A stretch of 64,000 nt of DNA from Acinetobacter sp. S54. Its GTDB lineage: Bacteria > Pseudomonadota > Gammaproteobacteria > Pseudomonadales > Moraxellaceae. The position numbers and the translations under genes were made by a program. Location of the stretch: positions 248,001 through 312,000 of the forward strand of contig NZ_JACVUI010000001.1 in the NCBI RefSeq assembly GCF_016624945.1, written 5' to 3'. Positions 8,419 to 17,523 of this stretch are shown piece by piece. The stretch's first letter is position 1, and each line of letters begins with the position of its first letter. The notes under the pieces are model-generated. The model ran no database searches. It was given only the letters and a program-made list of their open reading frames with translations, and had not been told where the DNA came from.

Positions 8419-9702
8419 TTAAACGGTGGCTAGAGCTTGTTCCAGATCGGCGATTAGATCATCAATATGTTCAATACCCACAGATAAACGCACCATATCT
8501 TCGCTTACACCTGCAGCTTTTAGTTCTTCTGCATTAAGTTGGCGATGAGTTGTGGTTGCAGGATGACAAGCCAGACTTTTTGCATCCCCAATGTTGACCA
8601 GACGTGTAAATAGTTGAAGTGCATTAATAAAACGCGTTCCACCTTCACGGCCATCTTGTACGCCAAATGAAAGAATGGCAGAGGGTTTCCCTTTCACGTA
8701 TTTTTGTGCCAGTGCATACTGTGGATGATCTTTTAGGCCAGCATAATTGACCCATTTAACTTTAGGATGTTGTTTTAAATATTCGGCAACTTTAAGCGCA
8801 TTTTCAGTATGGCGCTCCATGCGTAAAGATAAGGTTTCTAATCCTTGCAAAATAAGGAATACACTTAATGGACTAATCGCTGCGCCAGTATTGCGTAAAG
8901 GGACGACTCGCGCACGACCAATATAAGCAGCAGGGCCTAAAGCTTCGACGTAATTTACACCATGATAGCTTGGGTCAGGTGTATTTAGGACTTTAAAATG
9001 ATCAGGATATTGTCCCCATGCAAATTTGCCACTATCTACAATAACACCCCCAATGCTATTACCATGTCCCCCAATATATTTGGTCAGTGAATGCACAATA
9101 ATATCTGCGCCAAAATCAAAAGATTTCTGTAATACAGGTGTTGCCACGGTATTATCTACAATGACAGGTACGCCATATTCATGAGCGATTTTGGAAATAG
9201 CTTCCAGATCAATAATATTACCTAATGGATTTCCAATTGACTCGACAAAAACCAGTTTAGTTTTATCATCAATTAATGTGCGTAAACTCTCTGGTTGTTG
9301 GTAATCAAAAAAACGTACCTCAATGCCTTGTTTAGGTAAAGTATGTGCAAATAAATTATAAGTACCACCATAAAGCGTTGAAACTGAGGCAATATTGTCG
9401 CCCGCTTCAGTAATAGTTTGGATGGCATACGTAATCGCTGCCATACCAGAAGCTAATGCCAATGCACCGATTCCCCCCTCAAGTGCAGCAATTCGTTGTT
9501 CCAATACTGCCGTGGTGGGATTCATAATACGGGTGTAAATGTTCCCCTGAACTTTTAGATCAAATAAATCGGCCCCATGTTGAGTATTATCAAAAGCATA
9601 AGAAGTGGTTTGATAAATCGGAACCGCAACAGCTTTGGTGGTTAGTTCTGGTGAATAGCCTGCATGGATGGCAAGAGTTTCGTCTTTATAAGTTTGTGTC
9701 AT
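8419..9702 (-). CDS. metY: O-acetylhomoserine sulfhydrylase (MetY-type Cys/Met metabolism PLP enzyme)
   Basis: About 427 aa, the length of O-acetylhomoserine aminocarboxypropyltransferases and longer than the 380-400 of MetB/MetZ. PLP binding is shown by ASGMAAI, the Asp in IVDNTVATP and the Schiff-base Lys in SLTKYIGGHG. The family insertion around HGVNYVEALG is also present. It makes homocysteine (or methionine) directly from O-acetylhomoserine and sulfide or methanethiol in the cytosol. I place the start at the ATG at 9702 (MTQTYKDETLAIHAGY), because homology begins there and a GGAC precedes it; in-frame ATGs at 9708 and 9714 and a more distant start at 9735 are possible. It is a single gene, divergent from poxB. 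Confidence 0.85.
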   Translation of the reverse strand: MTQTYKDETLAIHAGYSPELTTKAVAVPIYQTTSYAFDNTQHGADLFDLKVQGNIYTRIMNPTTAVLEQRIAALEGGIGALALASGMAAITYAIQTITEAGDNIASVSTLYGGTYNLFAHTLPKQGIEVRFFDYQQPESLRTLIDDKTKLVFVESIGNPLGNIIDLEAISKIAHEYGVPVIVDNTVATPVLQKSFDFGADIIVHSLTKYIGGHGNSIGGVIVDSGKFAWGQYPDHFKVLNTPDPSYHGVNYVEALGPAAYIGRARVVPLRNTGAAISPLSVFLILQGLETLSLRMERHTENALKVAEYLKQHPKVKWVNYAGLKDHPQYALAQKYVKGKPSAILSFGVQDGREGGTRFINALQLFTRLVNIGDAKSLACHPATTTHRQLNAEELKAAGVSEDMVRLSVGIEHIDDLIADLEQALATV

Positions 9703-10057
9703 TATCATGTCCATTGAAGCGTGAAATTTAAGCAAGCTTCTTTTTTATCATATTCTATATATTTAATTTATATATTTTTGTGGAACAGTCAGCATTTTTT
9801 TTAATATCAATTTGTTGCAAACATATGATTGTTTTAAATCAATAAAATAAACCATTTAAAGAATTAATAACGCTTAAATTATTACATGTGAGGAGACATT
9901 TTATAGGGTATTAAAACAACGTAATAGAGTTTTAAGATTCGGCTTACATGATGTTTAGATAAGCTCACAAAAACCTACTGGCGATTACTCCACAGCAAGG
10001 CCACCATAAAAACAAAAGCGATTCAATGCATGATAAAAAAACTGGAGAAGTCACATA
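9703..10057. other. Divergent promoter region between metY and poxB
   Basis: About 355 bp, AT-rich in the half near metY. I see no gene, tRNA or clear terminator and no obvious sigma-54 site. It must carry both promoters, but I could not assign -35/-10 pairs with confidence. Confidence 0.5.
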
Positions 10058-11779
10058 ATGAGTACTCAAAAAGTATCTGATATTATTATCGAAGTGCTTG
10101 AGCAGGCAGGCGTACAGCGTTGTTATGGTATTGTCGGTGATACTCTAAATCACGTCACCGACTCGATGTCAAAAAGCAATATAGAATGGATTCATGTCCG
10201 GCATGAGGAAGTTGGTGGTTTTGCTGCTGGTACAGATGCATTATTGAGTGGCCATTTAACCGCATGTGCAGGATCGTGTGGGCCAGGTAGTCTGCATTTT
10301 ATTAATGGTTTATATGAGTCTCATCGTAATCGTGCGCCAGTAATTTTAATCGCTAGCCAGATTTCGACTGAAATGGCTGGTTTTATTGATTTCCCACAAT
10401 ACGTCGATTTTAAATCGGTTTATGCAAAAACATCTGTTTTCTGCGAGGAAATCACTCAACCCTCTCAGGCACGACATATCATGAGTATGGCCTGCCAAGC
10501 GGCTTTAACCAAACGTGGTGTTGCTGTGGTGATTGTGCCTGCCAATATTAGCGAAGCCTCGGCAGAGGCAGGTTTGCCATTTATTTCACATCGTACTGAG
10601 CCTGACATTCTACCGAGTAAGTCAGAACTCATGCAAATAGTTGATCTGATTGGTCAACATCATAAAATTGGGATCTATGCAGGGGCTGGCTGCGAAGGTG
10701 CACACGATCAGTTGGTCGCTTTTGCCGAAAAATTAAAAGCACCAATCGCTCATACCTCGCGAGCCAAAGACTTTGTGGAATACGATAATCCCTACAATAT
10801 GGGGATGACGGGAATTTTTGGCAATAAAGCAGGTTATCACACCTTAATGGATTGTGATTTGTTAATTCTGCTGGGGGCGGATTTTGCTTGGGCACAATAC
10901 TATCCAAACCACGCTAAAATTGTGCAAATTGATATTGATCCAACTCATTTAGGACGCAGACACCCGATTACATTAGGTGCAGTCGGCAAAATTTCATCTA
11001 CTTTAAATGCGTTATTACCCTTGCTAGAAACTCGACAAGATCGAGATTTTCTGGATCATTGTCTAGAGCTGAAACGTCACAGTGATGAAGTCAGACATAA
11101 AGAGGAACGGATAGGTAAAGATGGTTTGATCCATCCGCAATATTTGGTATCGTTGCTAAACCGTTATGCCAATGATGATGCAATTTTCTTTGGAGATGGC
11201 GGTTCGCCAATGGTTTGGGTGTTACGTCATATTGATGTAAATGGTCAACGTCGAACCTTTACCAGCTTATTGCATGGCACGATGGCCAATGCTATGCCAC
11301 AGGCTTTAGGTGCCCAAAAAGCCTTTCCAAAGCGACAGATCATTGCTTTATGTGGCGATGGTGGTTTAGCCATGTTACTTGGTGATCTGCTTACGACTAT
11401 TCAGGAAAAGCTCCCGATTAAAATCGTGGTGTTTAATAATAGTTCGCTGAATTTTGTTGAACTCGAACAAAAAGTAGAGGGACTGCTTGATCATTATACT
11501 GATCTACTGAACCCTGATTTTGGTCAGCTTGCAACGGTGATTGGTTTGCATGGGAAAACAGTGACGCATGGCGATGGACTAGAGCAGGCAGTGGAGAACT
11601 TTTTAAAACATGATGGGCCTGCTTTACTGGATGTGCATACCAATCCGATGGAATTAGTAATGCCACCTGATCCGAATCTTAATCAAGTTTCTTCAACCTC
11701 ACTGTATGCGATTAAAGCCCTAATGTCAGGTCGTGTTGAGGATGTAAAGGATTTATTGTTGAATAACTTTGTAAAATAA
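10058..11779 (+). CDS. poxB: Pyruvate dehydrogenase (quinone) PoxB / pyruvate oxidase
   Basis: 573 aa thiamine-diphosphate enzyme, almost exactly the length of E. coli PoxB (572). The cofactor-activating Glu is in HEEVGGF, and the ThDP motif runs from CGDGG to VVFNN with the spacing expected of the family. A C-terminal SLYAIKALMSGR segment resembles the E. coli tail that binds membrane lipid. It decarboxylates pyruvate to acetate and CO2 and passes electrons to ubiquinone at the membrane. The start has GGAGAAG upstream. A related ThDP oxidase cannot be fully excluded, but end-to-end similarity supports PoxB. It is monocistronic with its own terminator. The acetate produced could feed the CoA-transferase at 263-1777 (inference). 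Confidence 0.85.
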   Translation: MSTQKVSDIIIEVLEQAGVQRCYGIVGDTLNHVTDSMSKSNIEWIHVRHEEVGGFAAGTDALLSGHLTACAGSCGPGSLHFINGLYESHRNRAPVILIASQISTEMAGFIDFPQYVDFKSVYAKTSVFCEEITQPSQARHIMSMACQAALTKRGVAVVIVPANISEASAEAGLPFISHRTEPDILPSKSELMQIVDLIGQHHKIGIYAGAGCEGAHDQLVAFAEKLKAPIAHTSRAKDFVEYDNPYNMGMTGIFGNKAGYHTLMDCDLLILLGADFAWAQYYPNHAKIVQIDIDPTHLGRRHPITLGAVGKISSTLNALLPLLETRQDRDFLDHCLELKRHSDEVRHKEERIGKDGLIHPQYLVSLLNRYANDDAIFFGDGGSPMVWVLRHIDVNGQRRTFTSLLHGTMANAMPQALGAQKAFPKRQIIALCGDGGLAMLLGDLLTTIQEKLPIKIVVFNNSSLNFVELEQKVEGLLDHYTDLLNPDFGQLATVIGLHGKTVTHGDGLEQAVENFLKHDGPALLDVHTNPMELVMPPDPNLNQVSSTSLYAIKALMSGRVEDVKDLLLNNFVK

Positions 11780-11815
11780 ATCGTGACTAAAATAACGGTA
11801 TAACAGGGTTTTATT

Positions 11816-11850
11816 TAAAAAAATGCATGGAATAGCTCCCTGCATTTTTT
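11816..11850 (+). terminator. poxB terminator
   Basis: AAAAAATGCA pairs with TGCATTTTTT around a loop of about 13 nt, about 36 nt after the poxB stop codon. Confidence 0.75.
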
Positions 11851-11936
11851 ATATCACGAAGCAATTTAGCTGACATTTATCAGTTATAAATTCTGATTAA
11901 ACTCAATCATGCCTTATTTTTTTGCAGTATTCAGCA

Positions 11937-11942
11937 TATAAT
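11937..11942 (+). promoter_or_regulatory. Likely -10 element of ettA
   Basis: A perfect TATAAT lies 57 nt upstream of the ettA start codon. The -35 at 17-bp spacing is only TTATTT, so the promoter is a candidate. Confidence 0.4.
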
Positions 11943-11998
11943 AGCTGCTATTTTTTCGCTCAGTGCGATGTATTGGTTTTTCTATTGAGGAGTCCTAA

Positions 11999-13660
11999 GT
12001 GGCCCAATATATTTATACGATGAACCGAGTCTCCAAAATGGTTCCGCCAAAGCGCGAAATCCTTAAGGATATCTCTTTATCATTTTTTCCGGGTGCCAAA
12101 ATTGGTGTGCTCGGCTTAAACGGTGCAGGTAAATCGACTTTGCTCCGTATTATGGCGGGCGTGGACAAAGATTTCTCAGGTGAAGCGCGTGCGCAGCCGG
12201 GTATTAAAATTGGTTATCTTGAGCAAGAACCACCCCTTGATCCAAATAAGGATGTGCGTGGCAACGTAGAAGATGGTGTACGCGAAGCACTCGATGCTCT
12301 TGAGCGTTTAGATCAGGTTTTTGCTGAATATGCTGATCCTGATGCTGATTTTGATAAACTTGCCAAAGAACAAGAAAAATTAGAAGCAATTATCCAGACA
12401 TGGGATGCGCATAATTTAAATAATCAGTTGGAAATTGCAGCGAATGCCTTGAACCTTCCAGCATGGGATGCAGATGTATCTTTGCTGTCAGGTGGTGAAC
12501 GTCGTCGTGTTGCATTGTGCCGTTTATTGCTTTCCAAGCCAGATATGTTGTTGCTGGATGAACCGACGAACCATTTGGATGCAGAATCAGTTTCTTGGTT
12601 AGAACGTTTCCTAAAAGATTTTCCGGGCACGATCGTGGCGATTACGCATGACCGCTATTTCTTGGACAATGTAGCTGAGTGGATCCTTGAGCTTGACCGT
12701 GGACATGGTATTCCTTATCAAGGTAACTATTCTTCTTGGTTGGAACAAAAGAATGCTCGTTTAGAGCAGGAACAAAAACAGGAAGAATCTTTTGCTAAAG
12801 CATTGAAAAAAGAACTTGAATGGGTTCGTTCAAATGCTAAGGGTCAACAAAAGAAAAACAAGGCGCGTATGGAGCGTTTTGAAGAGCTGAACTCGAAAGA
12901 ATTCCAACAGCGTAATGAAACATCTGAGATCTATATTCCACCAGGCCCACGCTTGGGTAATAAAGTTGTGGAAGTGGAAGGTATCAGTAAATCATTTGAT
13001 GGTCGTCTTTTGTACGAAAATTTAACGTTTACGGTTCCACCTACAGCGATTGTCGGAATTGTTGGTCCTAACGGTGCGGGAAAAACCACGTTATTCCGTA
13101 TGATGACAGGTGAACAGCAACCTGATACTGGTACTGTGACTTTAGGTGATTCGGTTAAAGTCGCGTATGTCGGTCAGATTCGCGATACTCTAGATAATGA
13201 TAAAACAGTTTGGGAAGAAGTTTCTGGCGGTTTGGATATCTTAAAAATCGGCGATTATGAAATCGCGTCACGAGCTTATATCGGTCGCTTTAATTTTAAA
13301 GGACAGGATCAGCAAAAACGTGTTGGGGAATTGTCTGGGGGTGAGCGTAATCGTTTACAACTCGCCAAGATCCTTCAGATGGGCGCGAACGTAATCTTGC
13401 TGGATGAACCATCGAACGATTTGGACATCGAAACTTTACGTGCACTTGAGGACGCAATTCTTGTATTCCCTGGCACTGTAATGGTGGTATCGCATGACCG
13501 CTGGTTCCTGGATCGTATCGCAACGCATATTTTGTCATTTGAGAATGAACAACCTGAGTTCTATACAGGGAACTATGCAGAATACGAAGCGTATCGTCAG
13601 TCACGTTTAGGCGAAGATGCTGTACAAAAACGCGGCAAATATAGAAAAATTACAGGATAA
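11999..13660 (+). CDS. ettA: Energy-dependent translational throttle protein EttA (ABC-F ATPase)
   Basis: 553 aa, tandem ABC domains without membrane segments. Walker A motifs are GLNGAGKST and GPNGAGKTT, signatures LSGGERRRV and LSGGERNRL, and Walker B regions LLLDEPTNHLD and ILLDEPSNDLD. The N-terminus MAQYIYTMNRVSKMVPPKRE is nearly the E. coli EttA sequence. The interdomain linker (about residues 240-310, KELEWVRSNAKGQQKKNKAR) is the P-site tRNA-interacting region. EttA binds the ribosomal E site and gates the first peptide bond according to ATP/ADP ratio. The start is GTG at 11999 with GAGGAG 6 nt upstream. The second Walker-B stretch has Ser where the usual ABC-F motif has Thr. Confidence 0.95.
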   Translation: MAQYIYTMNRVSKMVPPKREILKDISLSFFPGAKIGVLGLNGAGKSTLLRIMAGVDKDFSGEARAQPGIKIGYLEQEPPLDPNKDVRGNVEDGVREALDALERLDQVFAEYADPDADFDKLAKEQEKLEAIIQTWDAHNLNNQLEIAANALNLPAWDADVSLLSGGERRRVALCRLLLSKPDMLLLDEPTNHLDAESVSWLERFLKDFPGTIVAITHDRYFLDNVAEWILELDRGHGIPYQGNYSSWLEQKNARLEQEQKQEESFAKALKKELEWVRSNAKGQQKKNKARMERFEELNSKEFQQRNETSEIYIPPGPRLGNKVVEVEGISKSFDGRLLYENLTFTVPPTAIVGIVGPNGAGKTTLFRMMTGEQQPDTGTVTLGDSVKVAYVGQIRDTLDNDKTVWEEVSGGLDILKIGDYEIASRAYIGRFNFKGQDQQKRVGELSGGERNRLQLAKILQMGANVILLDEPSNDLDIETLRALEDAILVFPGTVMVVSHDRWFLDRIATHILSFENEQPEFYTGNYAEYEAYRQSRLGEDAVQKRGKYRKITG

Positions 13661-13670
13661 TTTTCTATGC

Positions 13671-13703
13671 ATAAAAAAACCAGCTTTCGAGCTGGTTTTT
13701 TTA
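13671..13703. terminator. Bidirectional terminator between ettA and the Sel1 gene
   Basis: AAAAAAACCAGCT and AGCTGGTTTTTTT pair around a TTCG loop. A- and T-tracts flank both sides, so it can serve the convergent gene ending at 13734 as well as ettA. Confidence 0.9.
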
Positions 13704-13733
13704 TGCACTTAATTTCTTAAACTATTGATTGAA

Positions 13734-14177
13734 TTAAGAGAAGGCGAGTTGACTATAAGCATCATATAAACAGCGTTTAGCATCAGGATGACCATCTTTG
13801 GCAGCTCGTTTAAGCCAAGTTTCCGCTTTACTATAGTCACGATCCAGACCTAATTGACCATTCAAATAACCTATTCCCATTTTATACTCAGCTTCTGGAT
13901 GACCACGCAGTGCGGATCGTAAAAAACACCAGATGGCATTGCGTTCATTGAGATAAGCAAAACTGGTTGTATAAGGTTGAACTTCATCATTTACATGGCG
14001 ATAAATGTGATGACGCATAAAGTGTTGGTACTGGTCATTGAGTGCTAATTGTTCAAAATAGAGACCCTGTTGATATTCATGCTCTGCATCAGTATCTAAA
14101 AGTAAAAAGACATCATTTTTAGAGTCTTGAGCTTGAAACAACAGTGTCCATACTGTTTTTAGATAATCAAACTTCAT
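13734..14177 (-). CDS. Small Sel1-like repeat protein
   Basis: 147 aa from the ATG at 14177 (MKFDYLKTVWTLLF). I prefer this to the ATG at 14198 because AAGGAG sits just upstream at good spacing. No signal peptide. The C-terminal half contains Sel1/TPR-like repeats: NAIWCFLRSALRGHPEAEYKM, then ETWLKRAAKDGHPDAKRCLY, with the G-x-P/A-x-A spacing typical of Sel1. Such proteins are usually protein-interaction adaptors, but function cannot be inferred here. It is a single gene ending at the shared terminator and divergent from czcI. Confidence 0.75.
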   Translation of the reverse strand: MKFDYLKTVWTLLFQAQDSKNDVFLLLDTDAEHEYQQGLYFEQLALNDQYQHFMRHHIYRHVNDEVQPYTTSFAYLNERNAIWCFLRSALRGHPEAEYKMGIGYLNGQLGLDRDYSKAETWLKRAAKDGHPDAKRCLYDAYSQLAFS

Positions 14178-14364
14178 ATTACGCTCCTTGTTGCTCATAA
14201 ACTAAGCTAACACTTTCAATATAGGCTAGTTTTTTAAAGAATGCATCCATTTCTTGTAACAAGCAGTGAGTTTGTTGGTCAACTTTAAAAAAGTGTTATG
14301 CTTCACATAAAAATCTTTCAAAGAGATGTAGTTTTGTTATAAAACATCGAGTATTTTGATGAAA

Positions 14365-14379
14365 TGTAATTCTATTACA
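14365..14379. promoter_or_regulatory. Perfect palindrome at the czc promoter
   Basis: TGTAAT-TCT-ATTACA lies where a -35 box would be for the extended -10 TGCTATAGT at 14391-14399. Position and symmetry suggest an operator for a dimeric metal-responsive regulator. No czcRS or MerR gene lies next to the operon. Confidence 0.5.
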
Positions 14380-14390
14380 CAGAGAGCAAT

Positions 14391-14399
14391 TGCTATAGT
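14391..14399 (+). promoter_or_regulatory. Candidate extended -10 promoter element of czcI
   Basis: TGCTATAGT fits the TG-n-TATAAT extended -10 pattern and would start transcription near 14405, about 22 nt ahead of the czcI ATG. There is no good -35, which suits an activated or extended -10 promoter. Confidence 0.45.
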
Positions 14400-14426
14400 A
14401 AGGCGCATTTTGAGTTGAAAGCATAT

Positions 14427-14834
14427 ATGAAGCGTTCAGTGTTTATTGCAATTTTGCTAAGTTTATTCATGTTCCAGAGTTTATGGAATGTGGCAGCAGC
14501 TTTTTGCGCGCATGAAAATGCTTCGGTTTCAAATCATACAAACCAGCCTTACCATTTTGGGCATCATTTAGATGTGAGTCTTTCTGTCAATCAGCATTCT
14601 GAGTCGAAGAGTCAAGGTGTTAAAAATATCACGGGAAACGTGCCTGCTGTCTGGATGGATCATCATGATCATTTACCAACCTGCATGCATATCGTGGTGG
14701 TTGAGATCAAACAAAATGCACCAGAACCCTCAAGAAGTGGTTACTTAACCCGATCAATTTATGATTGGGCGAATACTTATAAATCCCCACATCTCTCTAG
14801 ATTTAACCCACCTCCTGTTTTAACCCCGCTATAG
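14427..14834 (+). CDS. czcI: CzcI-family metal efflux accessory protein
   Basis: 135 aa from the ATG at 14427 (MKRSVFIAILLSLFMFQSLW). It has an N-terminal signal or anchor segment followed by a His-rich periplasmic region (HFGHHLD, MDHHDHLPTCMH). It fits the small CzcI family found at the head of czcCBA operons, proposed to be a periplasmic metal-binding or regulatory protein. Two cysteines (FCAH and TCMH) flank the His-rich part and could bind metal. It is the first gene of the operon, 56 nt before czcC. The family is poorly conserved, so the assignment relies on position as well as composition. Confidence 0.75.
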   Translation: MKRSVFIAILLSLFMFQSLWNVAAAFCAHENASVSNHTNQPYHFGHHLDVSLSVNQHSESKSQGVKNITGNVPAVWMDHHDHLPTCMHIVVVEIKQNAPEPSRSGYLTRSIYDWANTYKSPHLSRFNPPPVLTPL

Positions 14835-14890
14835 GTGGGGTAGCCGAAAAATAACCCACCTTTCTATATTTAAAGCGAAAGGGTTATTTT

Positions 14891-16294
14891 ATGTACACAT
14901 ATATCTTTCAACAGGCAATGCTTACGGTATCGTCGAAAAAAACGATGCCGATGGCATTGCTTCTTGCATTGTTATCTTCCTCAGCGTTGACATGGGCTGA
15001 GGTTGATTTTTCACAGCAAAAACAGAGTTCTTCTGCCGAACCGTCGGCTATGAGTTTTATTCAGGTATTGGAAAAAGTGCGCCGACATCAGTCGAAGCTT
15101 GGCACTTGGCAAGTACAACAGAGCATGGCGGATGCGCATATGCAACAAAGCCGCGTCTGGGAAAATCCTACATTCTCAGTTCAGCAAACGGGATTTAACG
15201 CTGATCAGGATCGTGAGCTGGAATTTGGCATTTCACAAAAACTGGATGTGTTTGGTGAGCGTAAAGCTGCAACAAAACTAGCGCAGCTTCAACGTCAGCA
15301 GGTTGATTTAAATCAGACCCTCTATGAAGCACAACTTGAACTTGCGGTTAAAAATTTATGGTCACAAGTTGTCATTTTTGAAATGGAAAATCAAATTGCA
15401 CAACGACAATTGGCCAATAGTCGGGACATTTTAGAAGCGACCCGCTTGCGTTATCAAGCAGGTAGCATTGCGCAAGTCGATCAGGATCGTACATTGATGA
15501 CGCATATTGAAAATCAGCGTGCGGCCCAAGAGGTCGAATTAAACCTGAATATTGCCAGAAAACGTTTAGCTAATTTATGGGGTGAAACAGGGAACACATT
15601 TAGTTTAGATGCGAAGAATCAAAATGTATGGCCTAAACAAAATAAGGCTGATGTAGCAGATGATTTAAAGCAGAATTTATTCCAGCGTACGATTCAGCTC
15701 CAACTGCAACAACAACGTTCCAATGTGGACTATTTGAAGGCAAAACGTCGTCCTAACCCAACGCTAAATGTGGGGATGGTCAATAGTAAAAGCGCAGACA
15801 GTAATAACCGTGAACAACAGTTTCGGGTGGGATTGGAAATTCCATTGAATATTTTTGATCGTCAGCAGTATTCACTTCAGATCGCACAGATACAGCAAGA
15901 TTTTTTATTGCAGCAACAACGTTTTTACAGTGAGCAAAATCTCAATCACATTGAAACATTACAGAGCGAACTTACGGGATTAAAACAACAATATGACCTA
16001 ATGAGTGATCAGCAAATTCCTTTGTCTGAGGAAGTGCAAAGGAAAATGTTGGTGGGTTTTAAGGTTGGGAAATATGCGATTACCGATGTACAACAAGCCA
16101 CAGCTCAATTGCAGGAACAGCGTTTAAAAAAGGTACAACTTCTTAAAAGCGCATGGCAAAAAGCCATAGAAACTGAAAGTCTGGCACTTGGCATCGTGCC
16201 CGAACAAGTCATGTCCAGTGATGCAATTAACCAAATGAATCGAACATTATGGCAAAACACCCGTAATTTTAATGTCATTTCAGGAGCCGAATGA
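14891..16294 (+). CDS. czcC: Outer-membrane efflux protein CzcC (TolC family)
   Basis: 467 aa. A signal peptide (LLLALLSSSALTWAE) precedes two outer-membrane efflux protein repeats with long coiled-coil segments rich in Gln, Glu and Arg, e.g. the region around RYQAGSIAQVDQDR and its second-half counterpart GFKVGKYAITDVQQATAQL. It forms the outer-membrane channel of the Czc tripartite pump, connecting through CzcB to CzcA. The start at 14891 has AAAGGG upstream; an internal ATG ten codons later (MLTVSSKK) could also be used. Its stop overlaps the czcB start, indicating one operon. Confidence 0.9.
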   Translation: MYTYIFQQAMLTVSSKKTMPMALLLALLSSSALTWAEVDFSQQKQSSSAEPSAMSFIQVLEKVRRHQSKLGTWQVQQSMADAHMQQSRVWENPTFSVQQTGFNADQDRELEFGISQKLDVFGERKAATKLAQLQRQQVDLNQTLYEAQLELAVKNLWSQVVIFEMENQIAQRQLANSRDILEATRLRYQAGSIAQVDQDRTLMTHIENQRAAQEVELNLNIARKRLANLWGETGNTFSLDAKNQNVWPKQNKADVADDLKQNLFQRTIQLQLQQQRSNVDYLKAKRRPNPTLNVGMVNSKSADSNNREQQFRVGLEIPLNIFDRQQYSLQIAQIQQDFLLQQQRFYSEQNLNHIETLQSELTGLKQQYDLMSDQQIPLSEEVQRKMLVGFKVGKYAITDVQQATAQLQEQRLKKVQLLKSAWQKAIETESLALGIVPEQVMSSDAINQMNRTLWQNTRNFNVISGAE

Positions 16295-17523
16295 TGTCAC
16301 TTAAAAATATTAAAAAACAATGGCTCTGGGTTGGGTTGGTGATGAGCACATGCATATTGTTCAGCCTGTGGATGGTGCTTAAGGATTCATCCAAAATAAA
16401 TCAACAAACTGAAGATGGACATGGTGAAGCGGAATCGACTCACGCACATGATGAAAGAGAAGAAACAAAGCATTCTGAAGAAAGCAAAGCGCTGAATTTA
16501 ACACCACAACAAATGTTGGAATTTGGCGTAAAATTAGCACAAGTTCAGTACGGCGCAGTTTCTCAATCTTTGGAGTATCCTGCCAAATTGATTGCCAATA
16601 CCGATCAGCAGGCGCATGTGGCTTCAACTTTTACGGGACGTGTAGAAAGTGTCAATGTCCTGCTTGGACAACAGGTTAAGAAAGGCCAAGTTTTAGCAAC
16701 TATTTTTATTCCAGAACTGGTTGATCAGCAGGCCACTCTGAGCATTGCTCAGGAAGTATTGACATTGGCGCAGCAGGACTACCAGCGTGAAAAGCAATTG
16801 TTTGATCAGGGTATTTCGGCACGACAAGATTATCAAAAGGCCTATAATGCCTATCGTCAGGCTCAGATTCAGGTGCAAGCAGCACGTACTCGTTTATCTG
16901 CTTTGGGGACAAGTGCGGGAAGTCAGGGGCGTTATGCTTTAAAAGCCCCTTTAAGCGGAGTGGTGAGTCAAAAGGATATTGTGGTCGGTGAATATATCAC
17001 TTCAGATAAGCAATTGTTTGTGATTGATCAGCTCAATCAACTCTGGCTGGAATTTATTATGCCCAGTGCAGGCAGTGTCACGATACAGCCAAATCAGCAA
17101 ATTGATTTTCGGTCATTACAAACTCAAAATAGCTTTAAAGCGCAGGTGCAAACTTTAACTACAGAAGCCGATAGTCAAACTGGTCGCTTACGGGTGCGGG
17201 CTAAAGTGCTAACACCTGCTCAAGAGTTACGTCCAAATTTAATGGTAAATGTAACGTTGCAGGCGCATGATGGCCAACCTGTACTTCGGGTCAGTAAGAA
17301 TGCGATTCAGCAAGTTGATGGAAAATCGGTGGTTTTTGTTGCCAAAAGTGAAAAAAATCTGGTTCATTTTGAACCTATCGTGGTTGAGGTGGGAAATTAT
17401 TCTAGTGATGGTCAATGGGTGGAGATTAAATCTGGTTTAACCACTAACCAGCAATATGTCAGTCAGGGCAGTTTTCTTTTGAAATCAGAGATGGAAAAAG
17501 GGGACGCTGAACATGGACACTAA
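16291..17523 (+). CDS. czcB: RND periplasmic adaptor CzcB
   Basis: 410 aa membrane-fusion protein: an N-terminal membrane anchor (WLWVGLVMSTCILFSLWMV), then a His/Glu-rich metal-binding stretch (DGHGEAESTHAHDEREETKH). The lipoyl-like half-motifs, the alpha-hairpin (LSIAQEVLTLAQQDYQRE onward) and the beta-barrel region (SGVVSQKDIVVGEYI) follow. It bridges CzcA in the inner membrane and CzcC in the outer membrane, and in this family may hand periplasmic Zn/Co/Cd to the pump. It starts inside the czcC stop (ATGATG at 16291) and overlaps czcA by 11 nt, so expression should be tightly coupled. Confidence 0.92.
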   Translation: MMSLKNIKKQWLWVGLVMSTCILFSLWMVLKDSSKINQQTEDGHGEAESTHAHDEREETKHSEESKALNLTPQQMLEFGVKLAQVQYGAVSQSLEYPAKLIANTDQQAHVASTFTGRVESVNVLLGQQVKKGQVLATIFIPELVDQQATLSIAQEVLTLAQQDYQREKQLFDQGISARQDYQKAYNAYRQAQIQVQAARTRLSALGTSAGSQGRYALKAPLSGVVSQKDIVVGEYITSDKQLFVIDQLNQLWLEFIMPSAGSVTIQPNQQIDFRSLQTQNSFKAQVQTLTTEADSQTGRLRVRAKVLTPAQELRPNLMVNVTLQAHDGQPVLRVSKNAIQQVDGKSVVFVAKSEKNLVHFEPIVVEVGNYSSDGQWVEIKSGLTTNQQYVSQGSFLLKSEMEKGDAEHGH

